64,000 nt of DNA. Source: Archangium sp. Lineage in GTDB: Bacteria; Myxococcota; Myxococcia; Myxococcales; Myxococcaceae. The notes beneath the pieces are model-generated. The model saw only the letters and a program-made list of their open reading frames with translations. It searched no databases and was not told the DNA's origin. The stretch covers positions 1-64,000 of the forward strand of contig JAUXRX010000015.1 of the NCBI GenBank assembly GCA_030681645.1, in the 5' to 3' direction. The stretch's first letter is position 1. Every line of letters begins with the position of its first letter. Position numbers and translations under genes: made by a program. Shown in pieces: positions 41,564 to 50,312 of this stretch.

Positions 41564-42105
41564 CGGTTGCCCTCTCCCCGACGCTCTTTCCCCTCGAGGC
41601 GCGAGTTCGCCTTTCCCCCTCCGGGAGAGGGAGAGAGGAACGCGAGAATCCAGAACGGGAGGAACGCGACGGCTTCCACCAGCAACACGTGGAGGCCCCG
41701 CTGCGAGAGGAGGCGCGAGCCCAGCGGTGCGACCGGCAACGGCGTCCACGGGAAGAACAGGCGCTCGAGAGACACCGGCCAGAACAACGCCACCCCCAGC
41801 CCACCATCGGTGAGCATGTCGAGCAGTGGATGGGAGAGCACCACCACCGTCATCGCCAGCGTGCTCTTCCACGAGCGCGTCAGCGCGAACGCCGCCCCGC
41901 CCATCAACAACGCGAACGCGATCGAGTGCGTCGCCCCCCGGTGGCCGAACTGCGCCGCGTACGGAATGCCGAAACGAAACGCGATCACGTCGAGATCCGG
42001 CACCAGCGAGAAGGTCGAGAAGGCCACCGCCGCCTTCCAGTTGAACCGCCCCTCGTGCGCGCGCGCGACCGCGAACCCCATCGCGATGTGACCCAGGCTC
42101 GCCAT
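41560..42105 (-). CDS. DUF457/YdjM-like metal-dependent membrane hydrolase
   Basis: 181 residues. MASLGHIAMGFAVARAHEGR is the family opening; FSLVPDLDVIAF, HRGATHSIAFALLMG and SHPLLDMLTDGG supply the conserved His/Asp set. Several membrane helices. YdjM/YbcI-type proteins are phospholipase-like hydrolases of unresolved function. The last 25 residues (LSPSPGGGK... RRGEGNR) are translated family-1 REP DNA, so the native C-terminus is replaced. Its stop overlaps the HIT start and its start overlaps the fdhD stop. Confidence 0.8.
   Translation of the reverse strand: MASLGHIAMGFAVARAHEGRFNWKAAVAFSTFSLVPDLDVIAFRFGIPYAAQFGHRGATHSIAFALLMGGAAFALTRSWKSTLAMTVVVLSHPLLDMLTDGGLGVALFWPVSLERLFFPWTPLPVAPLGSRLLSQRGLHVLLVEAVAFLPFWILAFLSPSPGGGKANSRLEGKERRGEGNR
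41570..41638. repeat. REP-like family 1 copy encoding a gene 3' end
   Basis: TGCCCTCTCCCCGACGCTCT through CCTCCGGGAGAGGGAGAG, a long imperfect palindrome whose minus strand encodes the end of the DUF457 protein, ending 7 bases before the HIT start codon. Confidence 0.75.
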
Positions 42106-42923
42106 CAGGTGATGCGCCCCGCGTGCGAATACACGTTCATGCCACCCTCGCGAACGAAGCCCACCAACGTCACCCCCAGCGCCTCGGCCATCCGCACCCC
42201 GAGCGAGGTGGGCGCCGAGATCCCCGCGAGCACCGGCACCCGCGCGGCCACCGCCTTCTGCACCAGCTCGAAGCTGACCCGGCCCGAGACCATCAACACC
42301 GAGTCCTGCAGCGGCAATCCCTCGCGCAGCGCGTGACCGACCACTTTGTCCACCGCGTTGTGCCGGCCCACGTCTTCCCGCGTCACCAGCGCGCGCCCCT
42401 GCGGGGTGAACAGCGCCGCCGCGTGGAGCCCGCCGGTGGTGCCGAACGCCGGCTGCGAGGCGCGCAGCTTCTGGGGGAGCGCGGCGATCACCTCGCGCGA
42501 GACCACCAGCGAGCTCTGCAGCGGCCCCGAGGTGCGCAGCGCGTTCTCCAGGGTGGCCTTGCCGCAGATGCCACAGCTCGAGCTGGCGAACAGGTTGCGG
42601 CGAAAGCGCGCCAGGTCGATCGGCGTGCGCAGCCGCACCTGCAGCACGTTGTCCTCCGCCTCGGGAATGGGGACGACCGAGCAGTGCCGCATCGACTCGA
42701 TCTCCGCGAGTGCGTGGATCACGCCTTCGGTGAAGAGGAAGCCCGTGCCCAGCTCCTCGTCGTGCCCCGGCGTGCGCATCACCACCGCGAAGGACGTGCC
42801 GTCGAGCTGCAGCTCGAGCGGCTCCTCGTGGGCGACCTCGTCCAGGCGCTCTTCCCGCGGGCCAGCCGACAGGTGCACCAGCCCCACCCGCCGCGACAGC
42901 TCGCTGATCTTCTCGTCACTCAC
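42105..42923 (-). CDS. fdhD: formate dehydrogenase accessory sulfurtransferase
   Basis: 272 residues. FdhD features: EEPLELQLDGTSFAVVMRTP, GTGFLFTEGVI and the Cys pair C117/C120 in SSSCGICGK, then DVGRHNAVDKVVGHAL and SGRVSFELVQKAV. It transfers sulfur from IscS to molybdopterin of formate dehydrogenase. No formate dehydrogenase gene is in the window; the downstream partners are a DUF457 protein and HIT. Translation is coupled to the DUF457 gene (TGATG). Confidence 0.95.
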   Translation of the reverse strand: MSDEKISELSRRVGLVHLSAGPREERLDEVAHEEPLELQLDGTSFAVVMRTPGHDEELGTGFLFTEGVIHALAEIESMRHCSVVPIPEAEDNVLQVRLRTPIDLARFRRNLFASSSCGICGKATLENALRTSGPLQSSLVVSREVIAALPQKLRASQPAFGTTGGLHAAALFTPQGRALVTREDVGRHNAVDKVVGHALREGLPLQDSVLMVSGRVSFELVQKAVAARVPVLAGISAPTSLGVRMAEALGVTLVGFVREGGMNVYSHAGRIT

Positions 42924-42974
42924 GCGTCACGAAGTGTAGCCGCCGTGGTACGTGAACGAGCCGTGGACTTTGAA

Positions 42975-43511
42975 ATGAGCGGCATGAACCTCGCGGCGTT
43001 GGACAAGGCGCTCGCGGCCCAGGGGAAGCGCGACGAGGTCTACGCGCTGCTCACGCCCGAGGCACGCGCGGCCTTCCAGAGCCCGCACTCGAGCCGGTGG
43101 CACCCCGGCCGCTTCGGCGTCGAGGCCTGGCTGGCCATCGTGAAGCTCGGCGGCAAGCAGTGGCTCGAAGACCTGAACTACGAGCTGACCCGCAAGTCGT
43201 TCGGGCCCATCGTCAAGCCGCTGGTGAAGATCGCCCTCACCCTCTCTGGCTCGTCGCCCGCCTCGGTGTTCGCTCGCCTCGGCGACGCCACCTCGGTCGC
43301 CCTGAAGCACGTCAAGTTCGAGTGGAAGGCCCAGAGCCCCCAGGCTGGCTCGCTCACCGTGAGCTACCCGTGCGCCATGCCCCCGGAGGTCGTGGAGCCG
43401 GGCTGGCGAGGCGTCGTTCGCGTGGGCGCCGAGATGACCGAGAAGACCATCAACGTCGATCGGTTCGAGCCCGAGAATGACCGCCGGTTCCGCTTCGACG
43501 TGAGCTGGTAG
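42975..43511 (+). CDS. unknown protein
   Basis: 178 residues from ATG 42975 (ATG 42984 also possible). Helical first half (LDKALAAQGKRDEVYALLTP then FGVEAWLAIVKLGGKQWLED), beta-rich second half (VRVGAEMTEKTINVDRFEP). Such short proteins form large families in Myxococcota, but I do not recognise this one. No membrane segment. Confidence 0.55.
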   Translation: MSGMNLAALDKALAAQGKRDEVYALLTPEARAAFQSPHSSRWHPGRFGVEAWLAIVKLGGKQWLEDLNYELTRKSFGPIVKPLVKIALTLSGSSPASVFARLGDATSVALKHVKFEWKAQSPQAGSLTVSYPCAMPPEVVEPGWRGVVRVGAEMTEKTINVDRFEPENDRRFRFDVSW

Positions 43512-43530
43512 GCCCCGCTTTCGTTCGCCA

Positions 43531-43604
43531 GTGACCCGGGTCAAGGCGCGCCGGGGCGTCAATCCAGACCGGGTGGCTGGGACGAAGGGGGATTCGTGAC
43601 CCGG
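43531..43604. promoter_or_regulatory. direct repeats upstream of the hybrid kinase
   Basis: GTGACCCGG occurs at 43531-43539 and 43596-43604, 65 bp apart, in the 117-bp region before the kinase gene. The first lies in the palindrome GACCCGGGTC. Possible regulatory sites; low confidence. Confidence 0.25.
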
Positions 43605-43628
43605 TGGCCATTATGGTGAGCGCACCCG

Positions 43629-46172
43629 ATGTGGCGCCTTCCCCTCACCCTCAGCCTCCTGTTCACCTCCCTCGCCCAGGCCGGTGAGCTGACGCCCATC
43701 ACGCTGCAGCTCAAGTGGCGGCACCAGTTTCAGTTCGCCGGCTACTACATGGCGGAAGCGCGCGGGTACTACCGCGACGCGGGGCTGGCGGTGCGCTTCG
43801 CCGAGGCCACGCCCGGAATGCAGCCCATCGACGAGGTGCTCTCGGGCAACGCGCAGTTCGGCGTCGGCACCACCGACCTGCTCCTCTACCGGCACCAGCA
43901 GAAGCCCGTGGTGGCGGTGGCGGCGATCTTCCAGCACTCGCCGATCGCCTTGATGACCCTCGAGCGCGCCGGGCATTCCCTGCTCGCCCTCAAGGGCAAG
44001 CGGGTGATGGTGGAGCCGCACTCGGCCGAGCTCGCGGCCTTCCTCGCGCGCGAGGGCCTGGGCCCCGGCTCGGTGCAGCAGGTCGAACACTCCTTCGATC
44101 CGATCGACCTGGTGGAAGGCCGCGTCGACGCGATGTCGGTGTACGTGACCGACGAGCCGTGGACGCTCTCAACCCAGGGCGTGCCGCACTCGCTCTTCCC
44201 GCCTCGCAACGCGGGCATCGACTTCTACGGCGACACGCTCTTCAGCACCGAGCGCTACATCGCCGCGCACCCGGGCGTGGTGGCCGCGTTCCGCGAGGCG
44301 AGCCTGCGCGGGTGGCGCGAGGCGATGGCCGATCCCGACGCGGCGATCGACCTCATCCTCCAGCTGTCCGATCGCAAGTCGCGGCCCCAGCTGCGCTTCG
44401 AAGCCGACGTGATGGCGCCCCTGCTGCAGTTCGAGCTGATCGAGCCCGGCTACATGAGCCCGGTGCGCTGGCGCGCCATCGCCGGCGTCTACACCGAGGC
44501 GGGCCTGCTCCCGCCCGACGTGGCGCTCGACGGGTTCCTCTACACGGCGCCCGCGCCCACCCCGCGCTGGGTACCCTTCACCCTGGCCGGGTTGATCGCG
44601 CTCGCCCTGGTGCTGGCCCTGGGGGCCGGGCTCATCGCCCGCTCGAATCGTCGCACCCGGGAGAGCGAGGCGCGCTTCCGCACGCTCTTCGAGCTCTCCC
44701 CCGACCCGTGCTTCCTGTTGCGCGACGGCAGGTTCGTCGACTGCAACCTCGCCACGGCCAGGGCGCTCGGCTTCGCCACCGCCGAGGCGCTGGTGGGCAA
44801 GCGGCCACTCGACATCTCGCCGCCCACGCAGGAGGGAGGCCAGCCCTCGGAGGCGCTCGCGGCCAGGTACGTCGAGCAGGCCCTGCGAGAGGGGCTGTCC
44901 CGCTTCGAATGGGATCACCTCCACGTCGACGGCCACAAGGTGCCGATGCGCGTCACCCTGGCGAAGATGGTGCTCGACGGACAGGACGCGCTGTTCGCCA
45001 GCGCGCAGGACATCAGCGAGACGCGCGAGCTCGAGCACTCGCTGCGCCAGGCGTCAGCCGAGGCGAGCGCCGCCAGCCGGCTCAAGAGCCAGTTCCTCGC
45101 CAACATGTCGCACGAGGTCCGCACGCCGCTGGCGGCCATCGTGGGCCTGGCCCAGCTGGGCCGCGACGCGACCACCCTCGAGGAAGCCCGCGAGCACTTC
45201 GCCACCGTCGCAGGCGCGGGCCAGACGATGTTGTCGCTGGCCAACGATCTCCTCGACGTGTCGCGGCTCGAGGCGGGCCGCATGCGCATCGAAGACGGCC
45301 AGGTCGACGTGCGCGCGCTGGTCGAGCAGAGCGTCGCGCTGCTCAAGGCGCAGGCGAAGGCAAAGGGGCTCTCGCTCGACATCACCTTCGAACCGAAGGG
45401 CGAGCTCACCGTCACCGGAGATCGGGGCCGGCTGGGCCAGGTGCTCACCAACCTGCTCTCCAACGCGGTGAAGTTCACCGAAGCCGGGGGGGTGTCGGTG
45501 CGGGTCGAGGCGAAGGACGGCACCCTGAGCATCAGCGTCACGGACACCGGCGTCGGGCTCTCGCCCGCGCAGCAGGCGCGCCTCTTCGAGCCCTTCACCC
45601 AGGTCGACGAGAGCGTCACCCGGCGCCACGGCGGCGCGGGGCTGGGGCTCGCCCTCAGCCGGCAGCTCGCGCGGCTCATGGGCGGCGATCTCACGCTGCA
45701 GAGCGCCACCGGCCAGGGCAGCACGTTCACCTGCACCGTGCCCGCGACGATCGTGGCCGCGGTCGCGCCCAGCGCGCGGCCCGACGTCAGCCTGGACCTG
45801 GCGAACCTGAGGGTGCTGGTGGTGGAAGACAACAAGGTGAACCAGCTGCTGGCCACCAGCCTCCTGCGCAAGGCGGGCGCGTCTTCCGAAGTGGCGGAGA
45901 ACGGCGTGCTGGCGATCGCCCGGCTCGAGCGCGGGCCGACCGACTTCGACGTGGTGTTGATGGACGTGCAGATGCCCGAGCTCGATGGCCTCGAGACCAC
46001 CCGCGCGCTGCGGCGCCGGGTGGCGTTCGAGAAGACGCCCATCGTCGCGCTCACCGCGCACGCGCTCGAGGAAGAGCGCGAGCGGTGTCTTGCGGCGGGC
46101 ATGAACGGGTACCTGTCGAAGCCGATCGAGGTGGGCACGTTCTACGCGACGCTGCGGCAGTACCGGCGCTGA
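43629..46172 (+). CDS. hybrid histidine kinase with NMT1/THI5-like sensor
   Basis: 847 residues. Signal peptide, then a periplasmic NMT1/THI5-like solute-binding domain (about 20-310: LQLKWRHQFQFAGYYMAEAR; GVGTTDLLLYR; EPWTLSTQGVPH). TM about 315-340. PAS about 355-475. HisKA with H495 (FLANMSHEVRTPL). HATPase_c (NLLSNAVKFTEAGG, DTGVGLSP, GGAGLGLALS). Receiver with phosphoacceptor D779 (VVLMDVQMPELDG). NMT1 sensors typically bind thiamine-precursor-like or nitrogenous small molecules. No output response regulator is beside it. Confidence 0.9.
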   Translation: MWRLPLTLSLLFTSLAQAGELTPITLQLKWRHQFQFAGYYMAEARGYYRDAGLAVRFAEATPGMQPIDEVLSGNAQFGVGTTDLLLYRHQQKPVVAVAAIFQHSPIALMTLERAGHSLLALKGKRVMVEPHSAELAAFLAREGLGPGSVQQVEHSFDPIDLVEGRVDAMSVYVTDEPWTLSTQGVPHSLFPPRNAGIDFYGDTLFSTERYIAAHPGVVAAFREASLRGWREAMADPDAAIDLILQLSDRKSRPQLRFEADVMAPLLQFELIEPGYMSPVRWRAIAGVYTEAGLLPPDVALDGFLYTAPAPTPRWVPFTLAGLIALALVLALGAGLIARSNRRTRESEARFRTLFELSPDPCFLLRDGRFVDCNLATARALGFATAEALVGKRPLDISPPTQEGGQPSEALAARYVEQALREGLSRFEWDHLHVDGHKVPMRVTLAKMVLDGQDALFASAQDISETRELEHSLRQASAEASAASRLKSQFLANMSHEVRTPLAAIVGLAQLGRDATTLEEAREHFATVAGAGQTMLSLANDLLDVSRLEAGRMRIEDGQVDVRALVEQSVALLKAQAKAKGLSLDITFEPKGELTVTGDRGRLGQVLTNLLSNAVKFTEAGGVSVRVEAKDGTLSISVTDTGVGLSPAQQARLFEPFTQVDESVTRRHGGAGLGLALSRQLARLMGGDLTLQSATGQGSTFTCTVPATIVAAVAPSARPDVSLDLANLRVLVVEDNKVNQLLATSLLRKAGASSEVAENGVLAIARLERGPTDFDVVLMDVQMPELDGLETTRALRRRVAFEKTPIVALTAHALEEERERCLAAGMNGYLSKPIEVGTFYATLRQYRR

Positions 46173-46179
46173 TCCGTTC

Positions 46180-46222
46180 CCCCCTCTCCCTGCGAAGCGG
46201 GGAGAGGGCCGGGGTGAGGGGC
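46180..46222. repeat. REP-like family 1 copy between convergent genes
   Basis: CCCCTCTCCCTGCGAAGCGG then GGAGAGGGCCGGGGTGAGGGGC, in the 67-bp gap between the hybrid kinase gene and the oppositely oriented ferritin-like lipoprotein gene. Confidence 0.75.
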
Positions 46223-46239
46223 GATCCTCCGGCGCCCAC

Positions 46240-47283
46240 TCAGCTCAGCGCATCGCGGAGCCGCTGCGCCATCGTCTCGAGCCGCGCCTGATCAGGCAGC
46301 CCCAACGCCACGCGCTCGCTCGGCGTGAACGCGTCGAGCAGCCCCGAGCTGAGTCTCGTCAGCGCGGTGTCCCTCGTCTCGCGGATCCTCCGGCGGGCCG
46401 GCAACGGGAGCCGTCGCGAGAGCTCGTCTGCCATCGCCCACGACCACGCGCCGTGACCCAGCTCGTCTTCCGATACCGAGGCCATCACCGCGCGGACCTG
46501 CGGATCGGGCGCGTGCCGTGACTGGTAGAGCCCGACCATCGCGCCGAACGTCTCTCGCGCGCAGCCCTCGACCGCGTTGTCGAGCGCGAGGGCTTCGAGC
46601 GAGCGGAGTTCGGTGGGGCGGTCGCGGGTGAGGCCGAAGGTCCCACCGTGGCGATGGGCCAGCGCGCCCGCGAGGCGGGTGTGACGGCGCTCCTCACGCG
46701 CGGCCTGCTTCGCGCCGCGCACCAGCTGCTCGGGGAGCTCGTGCCGCGCCAGTTCCCGGGCGAGCTGCTCGAAGGCCACCACCGCGGCGGCCTCGTGCGC
46801 GGCCATGTCGGCGAAGTGGCGGCCGAGGGACGGTCCTTCGGCGTGCGTGCCGATGCCGTCTGCGAGCCGGCCGATGGCGCAGAAGTTCGACCAGCAGACG
46901 AGCTCCCAGGCGTTGACGGGCGTGCATTCCGTGATGGGGGTGCCGATGTCGTCGACGCCGCAGATCGACTCGCAGAGCCCTGCGTCGAGCATCACGCCGC
47001 CGTCCTTGTAGAACCGGCCCATGCTGGTGTCCGCCCAGCCTCCGAACTGAGCACAGCTCGTTCTGATGATCGTCCAGCCGCCGTCGCCCGGGCCGGCGTC
47101 AAGGCCTGCGTCGAAGCGCGTGCCGGCGTCGAAGCCCGCGTCACGCGAGGGGATGACGCTCGCGTCGGGCGGGAACTCGAGCGGGAGCTCGCTGCGGCCA
47201 CAGGCCGGGAGCCAGAGCAGCGGCGTCGCTGACACGCCGAGGACGATGCGGCGCAGCAGGCGCTTGAGGTCTGATTCGTTCAT
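46240..47283 (-). CDS. ferritin-like domain lipoprotein
   Basis: 347 residues. Lipobox WLPAC, then DAG-type linker, a Cys-rich region and a helical domain of about 150 residues with E/H motifs that could bind two irons: AAHEAAAVVAFEQLARELAR, AREERRHTRL and SVSEDELGHGAW. That is a ferritin-like four-helix fold. Its start overlaps the stop of the LptC-like gene (ATGA). Confidence 0.7.
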   Translation of the reverse strand: MNESDLKRLLRRIVLGVSATPLLWLPACGRSELPLEFPPDASVIPSRDAGFDAGTRFDAGLDAGPGDGGWTIIRTSCAQFGGWADTSMGRFYKDGGVMLDAGLCESICGVDDIGTPITECTPVNAWELVCWSNFCAIGRLADGIGTHAEGPSLGRHFADMAAHEAAAVVAFEQLARELARHELPEQLVRGAKQAAREERRHTRLAGALAHRHGGTFGLTRDRPTELRSLEALALDNAVEGCARETFGAMVGLYQSRHAPDPQVRAVMASVSEDELGHGAWSWAMADELSRRLPLPARRRIRETRDTALTRLSSGLLDAFTPSERVALGLPDQARLETMAQRLRDALS

Positions 47284-47795
47284 GGGGCGAACCGGGTCCT
47301 CGCCTGCTCGAAGGTCGCCCGCTCCTCGGCGACGTCGAAGGAGAAGCCCGTTGCCTCGAGCCGGAGCCCGGGCTGCGTCAGCACCAGGCCGGCGTCAGAC
47401 GCGGCGACGCCACCTGCGCCCTGCGCTCGATCGAAGGCGACGGTCTCGGTGGCGGCGCGCAGCGAGTTGGGGCCGGAGAGCGTCACCCCGCCCTTGCCGG
47501 TGAACTGGCCGGCGAAGAGGTTGCCGGTCACCAGCGGGGCGGTCAGCTGCGTGCCGTCGGTGAGGAGGAGGACTCCCGCGTCCCAGGCGATCACGTCACC
47601 CGGGGTGCCGATCTCGCGGAACACGTCGAGGCGGGTGGCTGTCGTCAGGACCCGGAGGCGGTTGTCGGACCAGCTGCGGATCGCGACTCGATCGAGGCGG
47701 AGATCGGGGTGGGTTGGATCGCGGACCGGCTGGGCCGGGCGGGTGCAGGCGGTGAGGAGGAGGAGGAGGGAGAGGCGGAAGGGCACTGAGGGCAT
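47280..47795 (-). CDS. LptC-like lipoprotein
   Basis: 171 residues. Lipobox LLTACTR. Repeating beta-strand pattern with the LptC/OstA-type beta-jellyroll progression (LTAPLVTGNLFAGQFTGKGG, VTLSGPNSLRAAT, LRLEATGFSFDVAEERATFE). LptC is part of LPS export; related domains also occur in other lipoproteins. No lpt genes are nearby. Its promoter region contains the (GGGGTC)n array. Confidence 0.55.
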   Translation of the reverse strand: MPSVPFRLSLLLLLTACTRPAQPVRDPTHPDLRLDRVAIRSWSDNRLRVLTTATRLDVFREIGTPGDVIAWDAGVLLLTDGTQLTAPLVTGNLFAGQFTGKGGVTLSGPNSLRAATETVAFDRAQGAGGVAASDAGLVLTQPGLRLEATGFSFDVAEERATFEQARTRFAP

Positions 47796-47849
47796 CTTGG
47801 TCGGAGTTGGGGTGGGCGGGAAGGGAGCAGGGGCCGGCGGGCGGCTTGG

Positions 47850-47938
<89 letters not shown>

Positions 47939-48023
47939 TTTCGCGATCGGGTACGGGGTGGGTTTCGGCGAGCGGATCCTCGGGTTCGGCCTCGGGCCTT
48001 CACCGTTAGACGCGCCAGGCTCG

Positions 48024-48527
48024 ATGCGGCGCCTTGTCCTCTCGTTGATTGGTCTGGTGGTCGCTCTCGTCGTCGTCGGGTGGCTCGTGCTCCGTCGCCA
48101 GGCGCAGACGCTGGGTGAGGGGCTCGCTCGCGCCTGACTACACCGAGGTGATGGCGCTCGAACGCACCCAGCTCGGGCTACGGCTGTTCGGCGCGTGGCT
48201 GCCTGCCGAGCTCGACGCCCAGCTCCCCGAGCCCGCAGGGCTCACCACCAGGTCCCAACGCGCGTCGAAGTTCGAGCGCGGCGTGAGGGCCACCCTGGCG
48301 CTCCGGTTGTATTGGCGGCGCTTCGATGCGGGCATGCGCGAGGTCGAAGCTGCGAGCGCGCTTCCTCCTGCGCTGCGTGAACCGGCGATCCTGGCCCGCA
48401 GGCGAAGCTCGACGCACCCTTCCTGCGCCGCTTCTTCACCGCCGAGCCCGTGGATCTCAGGTACCAGAGGTACGCCGTGTATCTCGATCAGCTCCACGCC
48501 ACCCTCGACCAGCTCAGCGCTCAGTGA
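48024..48527 (+). pseudogene. small membrane protein gene with two compensating frameshifts
   Basis: The ATG opens MRRLVLSLIGLVVALVVVGW, a signal-anchor helix, but stops at 48135. The next frame continues at once (APDYTEVMALERTQLGLRLF) to about 48410, where a third segment resumes in the first frame (KLDAPFLRRFFTAEPVDLRY) to a stop at 48525. CTCG is duplicated near 48122 (a +4 event) and one C is missing from a C run near 48395 (a -1 event). Together they restore the original frame, giving one protein of about 167 residues if both were undone. Sequencing error or a decayed gene. Confidence 0.75.
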
Positions 48528-49597
48528 CCCCGGTTCGTCACCAGGTACACCGCGAAGCTCCCCAGCCAATGGCCGCCCTCGTAGTGCTCTCCCGTCACTG
48601 ACTCGAGGCCTGCCGTTCGGTGCGCCAGCGCCGTCGCGTTGAGCGCGGGCTGCCGCGGGTCGGTCGCGGGCAACGCAGAGCTCATTCCTTCGAGCATCCA
48701 CGCGCGCGAGAGGTTGAGCCCGTCGAGGTGCGCGAGCTTCGGATCAGTGCGATCCGTCACCACTTCGGGCGTGAGCCAGGGCTTCTGCGCCGTCTCGGGA
48801 ATGCTCGGCAGGAAGGCTCGCAGCCAGGTCGCGTATGGCGCTGGCGGTAATACCCGCCTCATCAGGTCGGCCTCCGCCAGGCACGCTGACAGGAAGTCCT
48901 GGCCGCCTGGCTCCCACGCGAGCGGGCAGTCGCGATCCTTGCCGTAGAAGACCTCGATGCGCTCCTGCAGCAGCTTCACCATCGCCTCGTCGTTCGCGCC
49001 TCGCGCCCAGTCGAGGATGAGCCCGAACGCGAACGCCGTCTGATCGTGCTCGCCGATGCGGATCGGTCGAGACAGCTTCGGCAGCCACGCCGACAACCTC
49101 GCCGCCGCCGCGCGCTCCAGCGGCTCGAGCGCCTTCGACCAGGCCTGCGCTTCCGGCGTCTTCCACTCGCGCAGCTCGAGCGCGAGCTGGAGCAACCACG
49201 CCAACCCATACGGCCGCTCGAAGCTCACCCGCCCCGGCCCCTCGAGGTACTTGAGCTCGGCCGCCAGGTTCTTCGCCGTCAGGCTCTGCGCCAACGCCTT
49301 CTTCGCCGGCGCCGCGAACGGCGCGTCGGGGAAGGTGCGCGCCAACCTCGCCAGCAGCCAGTGTCCATGCACCGAGGAGTGCCAGTCGTAGCAACCGTAG
49401 AACGCCGGCGTGAGCTGGCGCGGCGCCTTCACGTCCTTCGCGTCGTTGAGCACGTGCGCGAGCTTGTTCGGGTACTCCCGGTGCACGCACGTCAACGCCA
49501 GCTTCGCGAACCGCGCCGCGGCCGTGGCGTCGAAGGCGGGTGCCTCAGCGCGGGCAATCGGTCCGCAGAGAATAAGTACGGTGACGGCGAGTCGCAT
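48521..49597 (-). CDS. DUF2891 family exported protein
   Basis: 358 residues from ATG 49597. Signal peptide (MRLAVTVLILCGPIARAEA). FYGCYDWHSSVHGHW, EHDQTAFAFGLILDWA, WEPGGQDFLSACLAEADLM and GEHYEGGHWLGSFAVYLVTN are DUF2891 motifs, a helical barrel-like fold resembling glycoside-hydrolase superhelices. Secreted; catalytic residues unproven. Confidence 0.85.
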   Translation of the reverse strand: MRLAVTVLILCGPIARAEAPAFDATAAARFAKLALTCVHREYPNKLAHVLNDAKDVKAPRQLTPAFYGCYDWHSSVHGHWLLARLARTFPDAPFAAPAKKALAQSLTAKNLAAELKYLEGPGRVSFERPYGLAWLLQLALELREWKTPEAQAWSKALEPLERAAAARLSAWLPKLSRPIRIGEHDQTAFAFGLILDWARGANDEAMVKLLQERIEVFYGKDRDCPLAWEPGGQDFLSACLAEADLMRRVLPPAPYATWLRAFLPSIPETAQKPWLTPEVVTDRTDPKLAHLDGLNLSRAWMLEGMSSALPATDPRQPALNATALAHRTAGLESVTGEHYEGGHWLGSFAVYLVTNRGH

Positions 49598-49613
49598 GCC
49601 GCGGCACCTTAAG

Positions 49614-49651
49614 CCCTTCCCCAACCCTCTCCCCCGCGGGGAGTGGGAGAC
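49614..49651. repeat. REP-like family 1 copy in a divergent promoter
   Basis: CCCTTCCCCAACCCTCTCCC then CCGCGGGGAGTGGGAG, between the DUF2891 gene and the ECF sigma gene. Confidence 0.7.
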
Positions 49652-49703
49652 GCAGTAATAAGGTGTGGATCAACGGTCTTGCAGCCGGCAACCAACGAGT
49701 GCC

Positions 49704-50312
49704 ATGACGGCCCTCGCCTTCCCCCTCGGGTACATGCCGAACGACCTCGCCGCGGTGGCCGATCCTCTCCGTACGCTCGCCCTCGCCGCGCGGGACGGTG
49801 AAAGTGTCGCCTTTACGCAACTTTACGAGCGTACCCGGGAGCAGGCGTGGCGCGTTCTCTACCGGGTGGTGGGTCACAGCCCCGACCTGGAAGACCTGGT
49901 CCAGGAGTCCTACATCCAGCTCATGCGCGCCCTCAAGACGTACCGGGGCGACTCGCGCGTCTCCACCTTCCTCCACCGGGTGTGCGTCAACGTCGGCCTG
50001 ATGCACCTGCGCGGCAAGCGCCGCCGCAAGGAAGAGGCGACCGACGAAGTGCCCGAACACACCACCGACGAACGCCACGACCCCGAGCGCGCCGCCCAGG
50101 TCAAGCAGGCCGCCGCCCTGGTGCAGAAGGCGCTGGCTCAACTCAGTGAGGAGAAGGCCACCGTCTTCGTGTACCACGAGCTCCTGGGCATGAAGCCGGA
50201 GGAGATCTCGGAGCTCGTCGACTGTCCGGTGAACACCGTGCGCTCGCGCCTCAACCGCGCCCGCCAGGACTTCACCGTCGTCGTGGTGAAGCTGAAACGA
50301 GGTGAGCCGTGA
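49704..50312 (+). CDS. ECF RNA polymerase sigma factor
   Basis: 202 residues. Sigma-2 region about 35-105 (FTQLYERTREQAWRVLYRVV, DLEDLVQESYIQLMRALKTY) and sigma-4 about 140-195 (LAQLSEEKATVFVYHELLGM, EISELVDCPVNTVRSRLNRA). It ends GEP and overlaps the next gene (GTGA), which encodes a zinc-finger anti-sigma factor with a FecR-type domain. The two form a standard pair with autoregulation likely. Confidence 0.92.
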   Translation: MTALAFPLGYMPNDLAAVADPLRTLALAARDGESVAFTQLYERTREQAWRVLYRVVGHSPDLEDLVQESYIQLMRALKTYRGDSRVSTFLHRVCVNVGLMHLRGKRRRKEEATDEVPEHTTDERHDPERAAQVKQAAALVQKALAQLSEEKATVFVYHELLGMKPEEISELVDCPVNTVRSRLNRARQDFTVVVVKLKRGEP

